Shown one piece after another: positions 7,828-16,486 of a stretch of DNA of 27,213 bases. Position numbers and translations under genes: made by a program. Numbering within the stretch: the first letter of the stretch is position 1; each line of letters opens with the position of its first letter. The notes below the pieces were generated by a model, which searched no databases, was not told the origin of the DNA, and worked only from the letters and a program-made list of their open reading frames with translations. Source of the DNA: DSWT01 sp035415725. Its GTDB lineage: Bacteria; Chloroflexota; Anaerolineae; B4-G1; SLSP01. The stretch is taken from assembly GCA_035415725.1 (NCBI GenBank), contig DAOOGN010000058.1:1-27213 (forward strand), written 5' to 3'.

Positions 7828-8751
7828 CTAATCTTTGTCCAGCACCCAGAGCAGAATGGCCTTCTGCGCGTGGAGCCGATTTTCAGCCTGATCGAAAAGC
7901 ACCGAGTGCGGCCCATCGGCCACCGCGTCGGTGATCTCCTCACCGCGATGGGCGGGAAGGCAGTGCATCACGATGACGTCCGCCTTGGCGCGCGCCAGCT
8001 TGGCCTCGTCCACGCGATAGGGGGGAAAGAGCTGGCGGCGGCGTTCTGCTTCGGCCTCTTGCCCCATAGAAGTCCAGGTATCCGTGTAGATGACGTCGGC
8101 ATCCTGCACGGCGGCCAGGGGATCCTCTGTCGCTGTGATTGTGGAGCCACTTTGCGCCGCCAACCGTCGCCCCATATCCCAGATGGCAGGATGCAGACCA
8201 TAGCCTTGCGGCGTAGCGATGCTGAAGTCCATCCCCAGCAACGTCGCGCCATAGAGCAATGAGGTAGCGACGTTGTTGCCATCGCCCACATACGTCAGCT
8301 TCTTCCCTTTGAAGCTGCCTTTGTGCTCCAAAATGGTCAAAAAGTCGGCCATGCCCTGGCACGGATGGGAATAGTCCGACAGCCCATTGATCACCGGCAC
8401 TGTGGCATACTTCGCCAGCGCCACCACATCTGCATGCGCGAAGACGCGGGCCATCACCACGTTGACATACCGCGAGATGACGCGCGCGACGTCGGCCACG
8501 CTCTCCCGCTTACCCAACTGAATCTCATCCGGCGAGAGATAGAGCGCATGGCCGCCCAGTTGCAGCATCGCCACGTCGAAGGAAACGCGGGTGCGCAGGC
8601 TCGGCTTCTGAAAAATCATCCCGAGCACCTTGCCCTTGAGATAGGGCGTCTCTTCGCCCGCCTTCCACGCGCTCTTGAGGCGCACGGCCACATCGAGGAT
8701 ATGACACATTTGCTCTGGCGAGAGATCGGCCAGGGTCAAGAAATGTTTCAT
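7828..8751 (-). CDS. argF: Ornithine carbamoyltransferase
   Basis: A 307-residue cytoplasmic enzyme that makes citrulline from ornithine and carbamoyl phosphate in arginine biosynthesis. Carbamoyl-phosphate binding motif SLRTR (51-55), HPCQ (129-132) and the ornithine-site motif HCLPAHRGEE (263-272) are all present, with GDGNNV in the second domain. The start is the ATG at 8751, preceded at about 8 bases by AAAGGAG. The open frame runs 94 codons further upstream, but that part shows no family similarity. No other arg gene is nearby. The TPR-cdaA-cdaR cluster lies downstream on the same strand. Confidence 0.95.
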   Translation of the reverse strand: MKHFLTLADLSPEQMCHILDVAVRLKSAWKAGEETPYLKGKVLGMIFQKPSLRTRVSFDVAMLQLGGHALYLSPDEIQLGKRESVADVARVISRYVNVVMARVFAHADVVALAKYATVPVINGLSDYSHPCQGMADFLTILEHKGSFKGKKLTYVGDGNNVATSLLYGATLLGMDFSIATPQGYGLHPAIWDMGRRLAAQSGSTITATEDPLAAVQDADVIYTDTWTSMGQEAEAERRRQLFPPYRVDEAKLARAKADVIVMHCLPAHRGEEITDAVADGPHSVLFDQAENRLHAQKAILLWVLDKD

Positions 8752-9058
8752 CGTAGGGACTCCTTTCATCATGTTGTCTGCAGCTAGCCTGGTTTCATTA
8801 TCCCTAAGTATACCACGAAGGACATTTACAGGAAAAGCGTGTCCAGCATAGAGGCGTGTTTCCAGGATGATCCTTGCGCCTGAAGAGCTGTGACCGGTCT
8901 CCGGCCGAGCCACCGCAGAGCACAGACAGGCGCGGTCAGAGACCGGCCCGAGCGTCTCCCTATCATTTGCCCTATACCCAATAGTTACGTTGGCGTTTAT
9001 TAGCCCTGGTGCTATACTTTCTCTATGTATCAAAGATCATCTTTTTTAGGAGGAAACA
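8752..9058. promoter_or_regulatory. Divergent argF / membrane-protein intergenic region
   Basis: This 307-base stretch has no gene. On the minus strand TGGTATACT (-10 hexamer TATACT at 8807-8812) is a likely extended -10 element for argF. On the plus strand TTGGCG (8990-8995), 17 bases, TATACT (9013-9018) is a good promoter for the 9059 gene, followed by AGGAGG at 9048-9053. Between them CCGGTCTC (8894-8901) and GAGACCGG (8939-8946) are perfect inverted arms with a 37-base loop, on the argF-upstream side. No match to the enteric ARG box was seen. Confidence 0.55.
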
Positions 9059-9505
9059 ATGGTCAAAGCAGGTTTGATTCTTGGCGCAGTAATGTTAGTT
9101 CTGGGAATTGGCGGCAGTCTGATCACGCCGCTCTGTGTCCCATGCATTGCCCTGCTGGCAGGCCTGGGTGCCGGATACCTGGCCGGCGTCTTTGAGAAGT
9201 CGGCGACCTCCGGTGAAGCGGCCAAAGTCGGCGCAATTGCGGGGGTGATTGGCGGCGCCGGCGCGCTACTGGGGCAGATCGTCGGCGGCATTATCAATGC
9301 CCTCGTCGTCAAGCCGGAAGGCGTCGCCGATATTATGAAACAACTTAACCTGCCTGTTGCCAGCGATCCGAGTCTCTATTACATCAGCTTCATCGGCGGC
9401 GGCGTGTGCTTCGGTGTAGTCGATGTCGTGCTCATGGCCGGGCTGGGTGCGCTAGGCGGTCTCCTTTGGTATCAGATCAGCGGCAAGGACAATGCAGCCG
9501 TTTGA
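9059..9505 (+). CDS. Small Gly/Ala-rich four-helix membrane protein, unknown function
   Basis: A 148-residue hydrophobic protein with four likely transmembrane segments: about 5-22, 25-45, 58-88 (long and Gly-rich, GAIAGVIGGAGALLGQIVGG) and 108-142. The first loop contains a PLCVPC pair of cysteines. I recognise no catalytic motif. It has a strong promoter and Shine-Dalgarno sequence of its own and lies 42 bases upstream of the Kbl-like gene, so the two may be co-transcribed. Similar small membrane proteins are common in Chloroflexota, but I cannot name a family with confidence. Confidence 0.8.
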   Translation: MVKAGLILGAVMLVLGIGGSLITPLCVPCIALLAGLGAGYLAGVFEKSATSGEAAKVGAIAGVIGGAGALLGQIVGGIINALVVKPEGVADIMKQLNLPVASDPSLYYISFIGGGVCFGVVDVVLMAGLGALGGLLWYQISGKDNAAV

Positions 9506-9547
9506 CCCTTTCCACGTTCAAAACGAGTTCATTCCCGGAGAAAGATC

Positions 9548-10738
9548 ATGGCTGAACAAAAGCTGATGTGGATCGAAGAGGAAGTCAATGCACTGAAGGA
9601 AAGCGGGCTGTTCATTAACTTGCGCACTATCGACTCCCCTCCCGGCGCGTGGATGACGGTGGATGGGAAACGTGTGCTCAACCTCTGCACCAACAACTAC
9701 TTAGGTCTCGCCGACGATACACGCCTGAAGGACGCCGCCAAAGCCGCCATCGACCGTTTCGGCGCGGGGCCGACGGCAGTGCGTTCTATCGCCGGGACAC
9801 TTTCGCTCCACGAGGAACTGGAACACACGGTGGCCGAGTTCAAGCGCGTGGAGGACGCCCTTTACGTGCAGGCCGGCTTCGTCGCTAACCAGGCCGCGAT
9901 CCCCCCGCTCGTCGGCAAAGAAGACGTCATCTTCTCGGACCGGCTGAACCACGCCAGCATCATCGACGGCGCACGGTTGAGCCGTGCCAGGATCGTCGTC
10001 TACGAGCACTGCGACCCTGCCGATTTGGAGGCGAAGGTCAAGGAATCCCTGCCGCAGTACCGACGTGGGCTGGTCGTCACCGACGGCGTCTTCTCGATGG
10101 ACGGCGACGTCGCGCCACTGGACAGGATTTACGAGGTGGCGGAACGCTACGGCCTGCTCACCATGGTCGATGATGCGCATGGCGAAGGTGTGCTCGGCCA
10201 CGGCGGGCGCGGCATCGTCGATCACTTTGGTCTGCACGGCAAATTCGATGTGGAAATCGGCACATTCTCCAAGGCGTTTGGCGTCGTAGGCGGCATCGTT
10301 GCCGGCAAAAAACTCATCGTGGACTACCTGCGCCAGAAAGCGCGTCCGTTCCTCTTCTCCAGCGCCGTCACCCCCGCCGACACCGCCGCCTGCCTGGCAG
10401 CGGTTCAGGTGCTTGCCGCCTCTACCGACCTGGTCGAACGTCTCTGGGAGAATACCGAGTATTTCAAGGGACAGATGAAGAGCCTGGGGTTCAATGTGGG
10501 CAATAGCGTGACGCCCATCACGCCGGTGATGCTCGGCGACGCCAAACTCGCCCAGGCCTTCAGCCGCCAGCTCTTCGCGGAAGGTGTGTTTGCGATGGCT
10601 ATCGGCTTTCCCACCGTCCCGCAGGGCCTGGCCCGCATCCGGGTGATGGTCTCCGCCGCGCTCTCCAGGGACGATATGGACTTCGGGTTAGAGAAGTTTG
10701 CGCAGGTCGGCAAAGCGCTGAACGTGATTCCCGTTTAG
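9548..10738 (+). CDS. kbl: Glycine C-acetyltransferase / 8-amino-7-oxononanoate synthase family (Kbl-like)
   Basis: A 396-residue alpha-oxoamine synthase, a fold-type I PLP enzyme. Features: NNYLGLADD (49-57), GFVANQAAI, LNHASIIDG with the ring-stacking His135, VDDAHGEG (Asp208, His211), and the PLP lysine Lys242 in GTFSKAFGVVGG. Kbl cleaves 2-amino-3-oxobutyrate (from threonine) to glycine and acetyl-CoA; BioF makes a biotin precursor from alanine and pimeloyl-ACP. The NHASIIDGARLS block and overall length favour Kbl, but motifs alone do not separate the two. No tdh or bio gene is adjacent. The convergent neighbour is threonine synthase, which fits a link to threonine metabolism only loosely. 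GGAGAAAGATC precedes the ATG. Confidence 0.88.
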   Translation: MAEQKLMWIEEEVNALKESGLFINLRTIDSPPGAWMTVDGKRVLNLCTNNYLGLADDTRLKDAAKAAIDRFGAGPTAVRSIAGTLSLHEELEHTVAEFKRVEDALYVQAGFVANQAAIPPLVGKEDVIFSDRLNHASIIDGARLSRARIVVYEHCDPADLEAKVKESLPQYRRGLVVTDGVFSMDGDVAPLDRIYEVAERYGLLTMVDDAHGEGVLGHGGRGIVDHFGLHGKFDVEIGTFSKAFGVVGGIVAGKKLIVDYLRQKARPFLFSSAVTPADTAACLAAVQVLAASTDLVERLWENTEYFKGQMKSLGFNVGNSVTPITPVMLGDAKLAQAFSRQLFAEGVFAMAIGFPTVPQGLARIRVMVSAALSRDDMDFGLEKFAQVGKALNVIPV

Positions 10739-10790
10739 TAACTATTCGGCCACCCTTGCCAGGTTGCGAGTGGGACTTTGGGGATGGTTA
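10738..10790 (-). repeat. 54-bp dispersed repeat R1, copy 3
   Basis: Inverted relative to copies 1 and 2. It begins at the last base of the kbl stop codon and lies in the convergent kbl-thrC gap. It is more divergent than copy 2 in the left part of the consensus, but the CCTGGCAAGGGTGGC core is intact. Confidence 0.85.
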
Positions 10791-10835
10791 GGGAATAAGT
10801 TACTGCGCCAGGTTGACTGGCCTGAATAGATACTC

Positions 10836-10863
10836 CGTTTGAACGTTAAGCCACGTTCAAACG
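10836..10863. terminator. Bidirectional terminator-like hairpin, kbl-thrC junction
   Basis: CGTTTGAACG (10836-10845) and CGTTCAAACG (10854-10863) are perfect 10-bp inverted arms with an 8-base loop. The right arm overlaps the last codons and stop of thrC. The position between convergent genes suggests termination in both directions. There is no long U-run. Confidence 0.6.
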
Positions 10864-12185
10864 TGGAAACGTGCCTCGATTGCGCGCTGCACTGCCGCGT
10901 AATCCGCCGGCAATTCCACCGGTGGATTGGCGTGCCGGGCAACGACGTCTTCCAGGGTTCGGTTGTGGTAGGCGACCTTAAAATCGGTGAACTTCAAGCC
11001 GTGGGCGGTGGAGATGACCACCACACGGTCATCCGGTCGGATGTCGCCGCGGTCGATGAGCTTGAACAGCACCGCCAGAGCGACGCCGGTGTGAGGACAG
11101 CAGTACATACCCGTGCGGTCGGCGCGAGCTGCGGCATTCGCCAACTCATCTTCGGTGGCCTGCTCAACGATGCCGTCGAACATTTTCAGCGTCTTGACGG
11201 CGCGCTCGTAACTTACCGGATCGCCGATCTGGATAGCGCTGGCGAGCGTCTTTTGCGCCTGCACGGGATGATATTCCGCGAAGCCGGTCTGGTAGCTCAA
11301 ATAAAGCGGATTGGCCCGCGCGGCTTGAGCGCAGGCGATGCGCGGCAACCGGTCGATCAGCCCCAGCGCCTTCAACAGCAGAAAACCCTTGCCCAACGCA
11401 CTGACGTTGCCCAGATTCCCCACCGGGATCACGATCCAGTCCGGTGTTTGCCAATCGAATTGCTGCACGATCTCGATGGCGACGGTCTTCTGGCCTTCCA
11501 TACGCAGCGGATTCATCGAATTTGCCAGATAGATCGTCGGATCGTCGGTGATCTGCCGCACAAGGCGCATACAGCCGTCGAAGTCGGTATCGAGCGCCAG
11601 CACGAGCGCGTTGTTGGCAATGGGCTGAATCAACTGCGCCGTCGAGACTTTGCCTTTCGGCAAGAGGACGACGGCAGGAATGCCGGCAGCGGCGGCATAC
11701 GCGGCCAGCGCCGCCGACGTGTCCCCCGTCGAAGCGCACGCCACCGCGCGGATCGGTTTGCCGTCGGCCCGCATCTGCTTCACCACGGAAATCAGCACCG
11801 TCATCCCCAAATCCTTGAACGACCCGGTGTGACTGTTGCCGCACAACTTCACCCACAGGTCCGCCACGCCGATCTCCTGGCCTAGCCGCTCCGCCCAAAA
11901 GCAGTTCGAATGGCCTTCGTACATCGAGACGACATTTTCGTTATCGAGTTGAGGACACACCCACTCCTTCTTGCCCCACACGCCGCTGCCGTAGGGCCAT
12001 TCGGTGGTATGCGCGCGCTTCTCGAAAAGCTGTACCCACTCGGCGGCGCTGCGATCCCGCAACGCATCGACGTCGTGAACCACATCCAGCAGACCGCCGC
12101 AGTCTTCACAGCGGTAGATCACATCATAGATGGAATAGCGGCGACCGCATCCGCGCACACATTCGAGCCAGCTTGTATAGGTCAT
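10857..12185 (-). CDS. thrC: Threonine synthase
   Basis: A 442-residue PLP lyase that converts O-phosphohomoserine to threonine. The N terminus carries a four-cysteine zinc-ribbon-like region (Cys9, 13, 26 and 29) seen in one class of threonine synthases. The PLP lysine is Lys124 in GNSHTGSFKD, and later there are ACASTGDTSAAL (PLP-phosphate loop), PVGNLGNVSALGKGF and PHTGVALAV. It is the last gene of the minus-strand lysC-asd operon, and its ATG overlaps the preceding stop by 4 bases. Neither homoserine dehydrogenase (hom) nor homoserine kinase (thrB) is in the operon. Confidence 0.93.
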   Translation of the reverse strand: MTYTSWLECVRGCGRRYSIYDVIYRCEDCGGLLDVVHDVDALRDRSAAEWVQLFEKRAHTTEWPYGSGVWGKKEWVCPQLDNENVVSMYEGHSNCFWAERLGQEIGVADLWVKLCGNSHTGSFKDLGMTVLISVVKQMRADGKPIRAVACASTGDTSAALAAYAAAAGIPAVVLLPKGKVSTAQLIQPIANNALVLALDTDFDGCMRLVRQITDDPTIYLANSMNPLRMEGQKTVAIEIVQQFDWQTPDWIVIPVGNLGNVSALGKGFLLLKALGLIDRLPRIACAQAARANPLYLSYQTGFAEYHPVQAQKTLASAIQIGDPVSYERAVKTLKMFDGIVEQATEDELANAAARADRTGMYCCPHTGVALAVLFKLIDRGDIRPDDRVVVISTAHGLKFTDFKVAYHNRTLEDVVARHANPPVELPADYAAVQRAIEARFHV

Positions 12186-12718
12186 CTTTCCCCTCCTCCG
12201 CCAGGTCGGTTTTCAGGAGTCAGTTTTCGGCCAGACTTCTCAGGTCTGAAAAAGGCGAACATCTCGTGACTCGTGCTCTTTTTTTCCATCCCCGACCGCC
12301 CACGGACGGCCAGCGCCGCCCACCCCAGCAACACCAGTTCCAGGCCGATTTCGACCGGATTTTGCAACTTGCGCCACAGGATTTCCCACAATCCCGGCGA
12401 AAGCTCGAAGTCGTACTGGACGAATGGATACAGCCACGGCACCTGCCCACCGAGATCGGCCACCAGATGCCCCAGATAGCCCACGGCCCAACTCCACGCG
12501 CTCTGCCGTCCCCACAACAGCCGCACGATGACGGTCGAAACGGCCAGACCGAGCAAGGTGTGGCCCCACATCCGCCCACTGGGCATAAGGTGCCATCCCT
12601 GGCACAGCGCCTTATCCACCACGTCAGGGATCACGCCGGCGACGACCACCGGAACGAGATCGGCGTGCAGATAGCGATGCGCCAGAACCGAGACGCCCAG
12701 ATGCCCTGCCAGCATCAT
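12182..12718 (-). CDS. YdjM/DUF457-like membrane-bound metal-dependent hydrolase
   Basis: A 178-residue integral membrane protein with conserved polar motifs that match the LexA-regulated YdjM/DUF457 family of putative membrane metal hydrolases: an N-terminal GH (AGHLGVSVLAHR), IPDVVDK, GRMWGHTLLG, and GYLGHLVADLGG followed by PWLYPF. The His/Asp residues in these motifs are the presumed metal ligands. The C-terminal 35 residues are charged and probably cytoplasmic. It overlaps its upstream neighbour and thrC by 4 bases each, so it is translationally coupled inside the threonine operon. No substrate is known for the family, and the reason for its place here is unclear. Confidence 0.75.
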   Translation of the reverse strand: MMLAGHLGVSVLAHRYLHADLVPVVVAGVIPDVVDKALCQGWHLMPSGRMWGHTLLGLAVSTVIVRLLWGRQSAWSWAVGYLGHLVADLGGQVPWLYPFVQYDFELSPGLWEILWRKLQNPVEIGLELVLLGWAALAVRGRSGMEKKSTSHEMFAFFRPEKSGRKLTPENRPGGGGER

Positions 12719-13845
12719 GCCCCCACCACGTGCGTCATCGTCCGATGGATGGGCGCATAGCCGACGGCGTGCAGGTCGTCCGACGGTAGGGATGCCTCAT
12801 CGGGTTTGTCCGAGAGGCCAAAGATCAGCGCCCCGCGGTCACGCCACGCCAGCATCAGCTCACGCACTTCGTGGGTGAGACAGATTTCGCGCGCCAGCAA
12901 ATCTTGCGGCGCCGCCTCTTCCGGCAGCGCCCCCATGCGGGCCACGGTCTCGCGGTACTCGTGGTAACGGAACGCCTTGAACGGCGTGGGGTCACCGGCG
13001 CGCACCAGCGCGTAGATTTCGTCGTGCAGCGCGCGCAAGTCGGTGGGCAAGGCGGCAGACCGGACATCGACGGCGTGGATGAACTGCGCAAAAGTCTGCA
13101 TCCGCCCGGCGCGGATGTCCTCCACGAGCGCCTCACGCTCGTACAGGCCACTGCCCACAATCAGGCAAATGTACGCCAGGTAGTCTTGATTGTCGGCCGT
13201 GAAAGGGTGAAAGGCGGGCCGGTTGAGCTGGTCGTAGGCGGCCTGAAAGCCCTGCGGATCGAATGCCGTCCCCAACAGAGCGCCGACGGTGTGACGTACC
13301 GCCGCCACCCGCGCCGCGTCGATGACGTGATCGTTACGTCCGCGCGCGCCCAGCGTCGTCTTGTCCAGGTCGAGGACCACCGCCGTCCTCTCGTCCACGG
13401 GGAAGCCCTGCTCGCGGCAAAAATCGTCGAAATCCGCCAGCATCGTCCAGCGGTTCGCCAGGTAGAGCGCGCGTCCCCCCTCCATCGTGATGTCGACTGT
13501 GGCCGGCGCGTCCTTTTCCGATCCGATAAAGGCGACGCCGGGCCAGTTCCCCGCCTGACAAATGTTGGCGAAGGCCGTGCCGTCGTTCAAGCGCGTGTCG
13601 CCCACGAAGATCAGGTGCGTCAGCGGCGTCCCCGGAGCGTCAAGGGCGCGGGACAGGCGCAGCAAGTGGACGATCACCCGCGCGTAGTCCACCTCGCTCT
13701 TGCGGGGAAGCGTGGGCGCGGGAATCCCCACCGCCGCGCGCATTTCGGCCAGACGCGGCAGGCGCACGTCCGCCGCGTTCAAATTTCGGTAGACGATGCG
13801 GTCCTCGAGAATCCCGGCGACCGACGACAAACCATAATTTTGCAT
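12715..13845 (-). CDS. HAD-superfamily-like protein in the threonine operon, unknown function
   Basis: About 376 residues. The clearest signature is VVLDLDKTTLG, a HAD motif I (DxDxT, near 159-164 from this start), followed much later by IFGLSDKPDEASLPSDD near the C terminus, which may serve as motif II/III or as a substrate loop. A second acidic loop, FVGDTRLNDG, lies earlier (near 81-90). A helical insert of about 180 residues separates the candidate motifs. I cannot assign a substrate. The ATG at 13845 is preferred because GAGGG lies at proper distance; the ATG at 13851 has none. It lies between asd and the YdjM-like gene, overlapping the latter by 4 bases. A role as a small-molecule phosphatase or kinase-like enzyme is only a guess from context. 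Confidence 0.7.
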   Translation of the reverse strand: MQNYGLSSVAGILEDRIVYRNLNAADVRLPRLAEMRAAVGIPAPTLPRKSEVDYARVIVHLLRLSRALDAPGTPLTHLIFVGDTRLNDGTAFANICQAGNWPGVAFIGSEKDAPATVDITMEGGRALYLANRWTMLADFDDFCREQGFPVDERTAVVLDLDKTTLGARGRNDHVIDAARVAAVRHTVGALLGTAFDPQGFQAAYDQLNRPAFHPFTADNQDYLAYICLIVGSGLYEREALVEDIRAGRMQTFAQFIHAVDVRSAALPTDLRALHDEIYALVRAGDPTPFKAFRYHEYRETVARMGALPEEAAPQDLLAREICLTHEVRELMLAWRDRGALIFGLSDKPDEASLPSDDLHAVGYAPIHRTMTHVVGA

Positions 13846-13854
13846 AGCCATCCC

Positions 13855-13953
13855 TCAGCGAATGGGAGAATCAGCGAATGGGAGAACCGCCCAACCCCCC
13901 TCTATCCAGCATCCAGCTTCCAGTATCCTGCCTCTTGCACCCTGCCTCTTGCA
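13855..13953. repeat. Tandem 16-mer and degenerate CCAGCATCC-type repeats
   Basis: TCAGCGAATGGGAGAA occurs twice in perfect tandem (13855-13870 and 13871-13886). After it comes a pyrimidine-rich degenerate stretch (ATCCAGCATCCAG, then CCTGCCTCTTGCA twice at 13927-13939 and 13941-13953). This fills the asd-HAD gap on the operon and ends next to the asd stop. It looks like a local slippage or duplication product. Confidence 0.75.
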
Positions 13954-13958
13954 TCTTT

Positions 13959-15020
13959 CTATCTTTCCACGAATCCCGTTGCCACGAGCAGCTCGGCGTT
14001 GAGGATCGCGCCGCTGGCTGCGCCACGCAGAGTGTTGTGACTTACCGTCGTCATGCGGATATCCAGCAGCGGACAGGGACGCACGCGCCCCACAGAGATC
14101 GCCATACCGCCTTCGGCGTCGCGGTCGCGGCGGGGCTGGGGGCGATCCGGCTCGGTCCGCACGACGAGGGGGTGTTCCGGCGCACTCGGCAACCCGCGCG
14201 AGACCTCCGTCCCACGAAAGTCGCGCAGCGCGGCGATGACATCCTCCACCGTCGCGGGGCGCTCGAAGCCGACCGACAGGCTCACCGTGTGTCCATCGAA
14301 GACCGGCACGCGGTTGGCGTGCGCACTGAGGATGATGTCCGCGTCCACGCAGTGACCGTCCACCACATGCCCTAACATCTTGCGTAATTCCTGTGGGAAC
14401 TTCTCCTCTTCGCCGGGGATGTAGGGAACGACGTTGTCCAGAATGTCGAGCGCGGCCACGCCGGGATAGCCCGCGCCGGAGATGGCCTGCATCGACGTCA
14501 TAAAGACTTTGCGGACGCCAAACGCCACGTCCAGCGGCTTGAGCGGCAGTGCCACGCCCGTGATCGTGCAGTTGGGGCTGGCGACGATGAAGCCGGACCA
14601 GTGGCGCGCCATGCGCTGCCGTGCGATGAGCGCCACGTGGTCGGCGTTGACTTCAGGGATAAGCAGGGGCACATCGTCCACGGTGCGGTACGCCGAAGCG
14701 TTCGTGCAGACGACGTAGCCGGCCTGCGCAAACTGCGGTTCGACCTCGTGCGCTACCTCCGCCGGCAACGCGGAGAAGACCAGCCTGGCGGGCAGAACAG
14801 GTTCCAGCGGCTGCACCCTCATCTCACCGACGCCGGGGGGCGGATCGCCGGGGATCACCCACTTGCCGGCGTCGGCATAGCATTTCCCGGCGCTCCGCTC
14901 CGACGCCGCCAGCGCCGCGATCTCGAACCAGGGATGGCGCGCCAATAACTGCACAAACCGTTGTCCCACCGCGCCGGTTGCGCCCAAGATGCCAACAGGG
15001 ATTTTCTTGTAATCAGCCAT
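13959..15020 (-). CDS. asd: Aspartate-semialdehyde dehydrogenase
   Basis: A 353-residue NADPH-dependent enzyme that reduces aspartyl phosphate to aspartate semialdehyde, the branch point to lysine, threonine and methionine. The N-terminal Rossmann motif is GATGAVG (13-19), the catalytic cysteine is Cys151 in ASPNCTITG, and GEEEKFPQE and HANRVPVFDGH follow. The sequence pattern matches the archaeal/fungal-type Asd class more than the E. coli type. The start is the ATG at 15020, with AGAGGGGG just upstream; an in-frame TTG five codons earlier overlaps that site. It is 15 bases downstream of lysC. Confidence 0.94.
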   Translation of the reverse strand: MADYKKIPVGILGATGAVGQRFVQLLARHPWFEIAALAASERSAGKCYADAGKWVIPGDPPPGVGEMRVQPLEPVLPARLVFSALPAEVAHEVEPQFAQAGYVVCTNASAYRTVDDVPLLIPEVNADHVALIARQRMARHWSGFIVASPNCTITGVALPLKPLDVAFGVRKVFMTSMQAISGAGYPGVAALDILDNVVPYIPGEEEKFPQELRKMLGHVVDGHCVDADIILSAHANRVPVFDGHTVSLSVGFERPATVEDVIAALRDFRGTEVSRGLPSAPEHPLVVRTEPDRPQPRRDRDAEGGMAISVGRVRPCPLLDIRMTTVSHNTLRGAASGAILNAELLVATGFVER

Positions 15021-15035
15021 CGTTCCCCCTCTCAA

Positions 15036-16445
15036 TTACTTGCCATTGATGACTTCGGTGTGAAGCTGCCGCACGGCCTCGGTCGCCTGGTCGGCGGCGA
15101 CGACAAGGGAGATGCTGCACTCCGACGACCCCTGGGCGATGGCGATGACGTTGATGTCCTTCCGCGCCAGCGCTCCGAAGAGGCGCGCCGCCACGCCGGG
15201 CGTGCTGCGCATCCCCGCACCCACGGCGGTCACGATCACCACATCGTTTATGGCCCAGATACGGTCGACATCGCGCCGCGACAATTCCAATGCCATTTCC
15301 TCTTCGATGGCAGCGATCACGCCCGCCGCCGCCTCCGTGGGAATCACGAAGCAGATCGATTGTTCCGACGACGCCTGTGAGATCATCAGCACGCTCGCGC
15401 CCTGGCTGGCAACGGCGGCAAACGTCCGCGCGGCGATGCCGGGTACGCCCATCATCCCCCGTCCTTCCACGTTGACCATGCTCAATCCGCGGATCACGGT
15501 GACGGCCTTGACGGTTCCCGGTGTGCTTTCCGGTTCGCGCACGATGCGCGTCCCCGGGCAAGTGGGGTTGAATGTGTTCTTGACCCACAGGGGAATGCCG
15601 CGTTCGACTACCGGGCTGATCGTTTTGGGATGCAGCACCTTCGCGCCGAAGTAAGCCAGTTCGCCCACCTCGCTGTACGAAAGCACGGGGACCACTCGCG
15701 CCGCGGGGACAATATGCGGATCGGTGGTGAGCACGCCATCCACGTCGGTCCACGTCCACACCTCGTCGGCGTCGAGCGCCGCACCCAGGATGGCGGCGCT
15801 GTAATCACTGCCGCCGCGCCCCAACGTCGTTGTGACGCCGTCCTCGGTCGCGCCGATGAAGCCGGTGACGACGGGCACGATGCCCGCCTCCAGCAGCGGC
15901 AGCAGGCGCGTCTGGGTGCGCGCGCGGGTGGCGTCCATCAACGGCGCGGCCTGCTGAAAGCGCCGGTCGGTGACGATCAACTCGGTGGCATCCACCGCCT
16001 CGCTGCGCAGTCCCATCTGGCGCAAGCGCGCCGCCACGATGCGCGCGTTCATCCGCTCCCCTAGCGAACTGATCGCGTCCATTGCGCGCGGCGTCACCTC
16101 GCCGAGCACCTGCACACTGCGGCAGAATGCGGCGAACTCATCCAGATAGCCATCCAGCATCTTCAGCAATGCTGTGCGTTCTTCGGCATCGGTCAGCAGC
16201 TCGGCGACCGCCAGTGTGTGCCGCACCCGCAGGTCGGTGACGAGTGCAAGATACGTCTGGCCGTCGCCGGAGGCCGCCGTGCGCGCTCCCTGGATGAGCG
16301 CGTCGGTCACGCCGCGCATCGCCGAGACGATCACCACCAGGCGTTCCCAGGCCTGCGCCTGCTCCACCACAATCGCGGCAGCCTGTGTCACCGCCGGCGC
16401 GCCACCGACTGACGTGCCACCAAACTTCATCACCAGAGTTTTCAT
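15036..16445 (-). CDS. lysC: Aspartate kinase with two ACT domains
   Basis: A 469-residue enzyme that phosphorylates aspartate, the first step to lysine, threonine and methionine. Kinase motifs are KFGGTSVG (7-14), GRGGSDYSAAILGAAL, and WTDVDGVLTTDP. Two C-terminal ACT domains (about 315-385 and 395-465, beginning near MVNVEGRGMMGVPG and VTAVGAGMRSTPG) indicate feedback control by an amino-acid end product. The start is the ATG at 16445 with AGGAGGAGG about 9 bases upstream; nine further in-frame codons upstream are excluded. It is the first gene of the lysC-asd-HAD-YdjM-thrC operon. Monofunctional: no homoserine dehydrogenase domain is fused. Confidence 0.95.
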   Translation of the reverse strand: MKTLVMKFGGTSVGGAPAVTQAAAIVVEQAQAWERLVVIVSAMRGVTDALIQGARTAASGDGQTYLALVTDLRVRHTLAVAELLTDAEERTALLKMLDGYLDEFAAFCRSVQVLGEVTPRAMDAISSLGERMNARIVAARLRQMGLRSEAVDATELIVTDRRFQQAAPLMDATRARTQTRLLPLLEAGIVPVVTGFIGATEDGVTTTLGRGGSDYSAAILGAALDADEVWTWTDVDGVLTTDPHIVPAARVVPVLSYSEVGELAYFGAKVLHPKTISPVVERGIPLWVKNTFNPTCPGTRIVREPESTPGTVKAVTVIRGLSMVNVEGRGMMGVPGIAARTFAAVASQGASVLMISQASSEQSICFVIPTEAAAGVIAAIEEEMALELSRRDVDRIWAINDVVIVTAVGAGMRSTPGVAARLFGALARKDINVIAIAQGSSECSISLVVAADQATEAVRQLHTEVINGK

Positions 16446-16486
16446 CGCGTATTTCCTCCTCCTCCCCCTCATTCCCGCGTCGTGAC

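Noticed and set aside
8752..9033. N-terminal extension of ornithine carbamoyltransferase
   Set aside because: The extra 94 codons have no family similarity, and a good Shine-Dalgarno sequence precedes the internal ATG.
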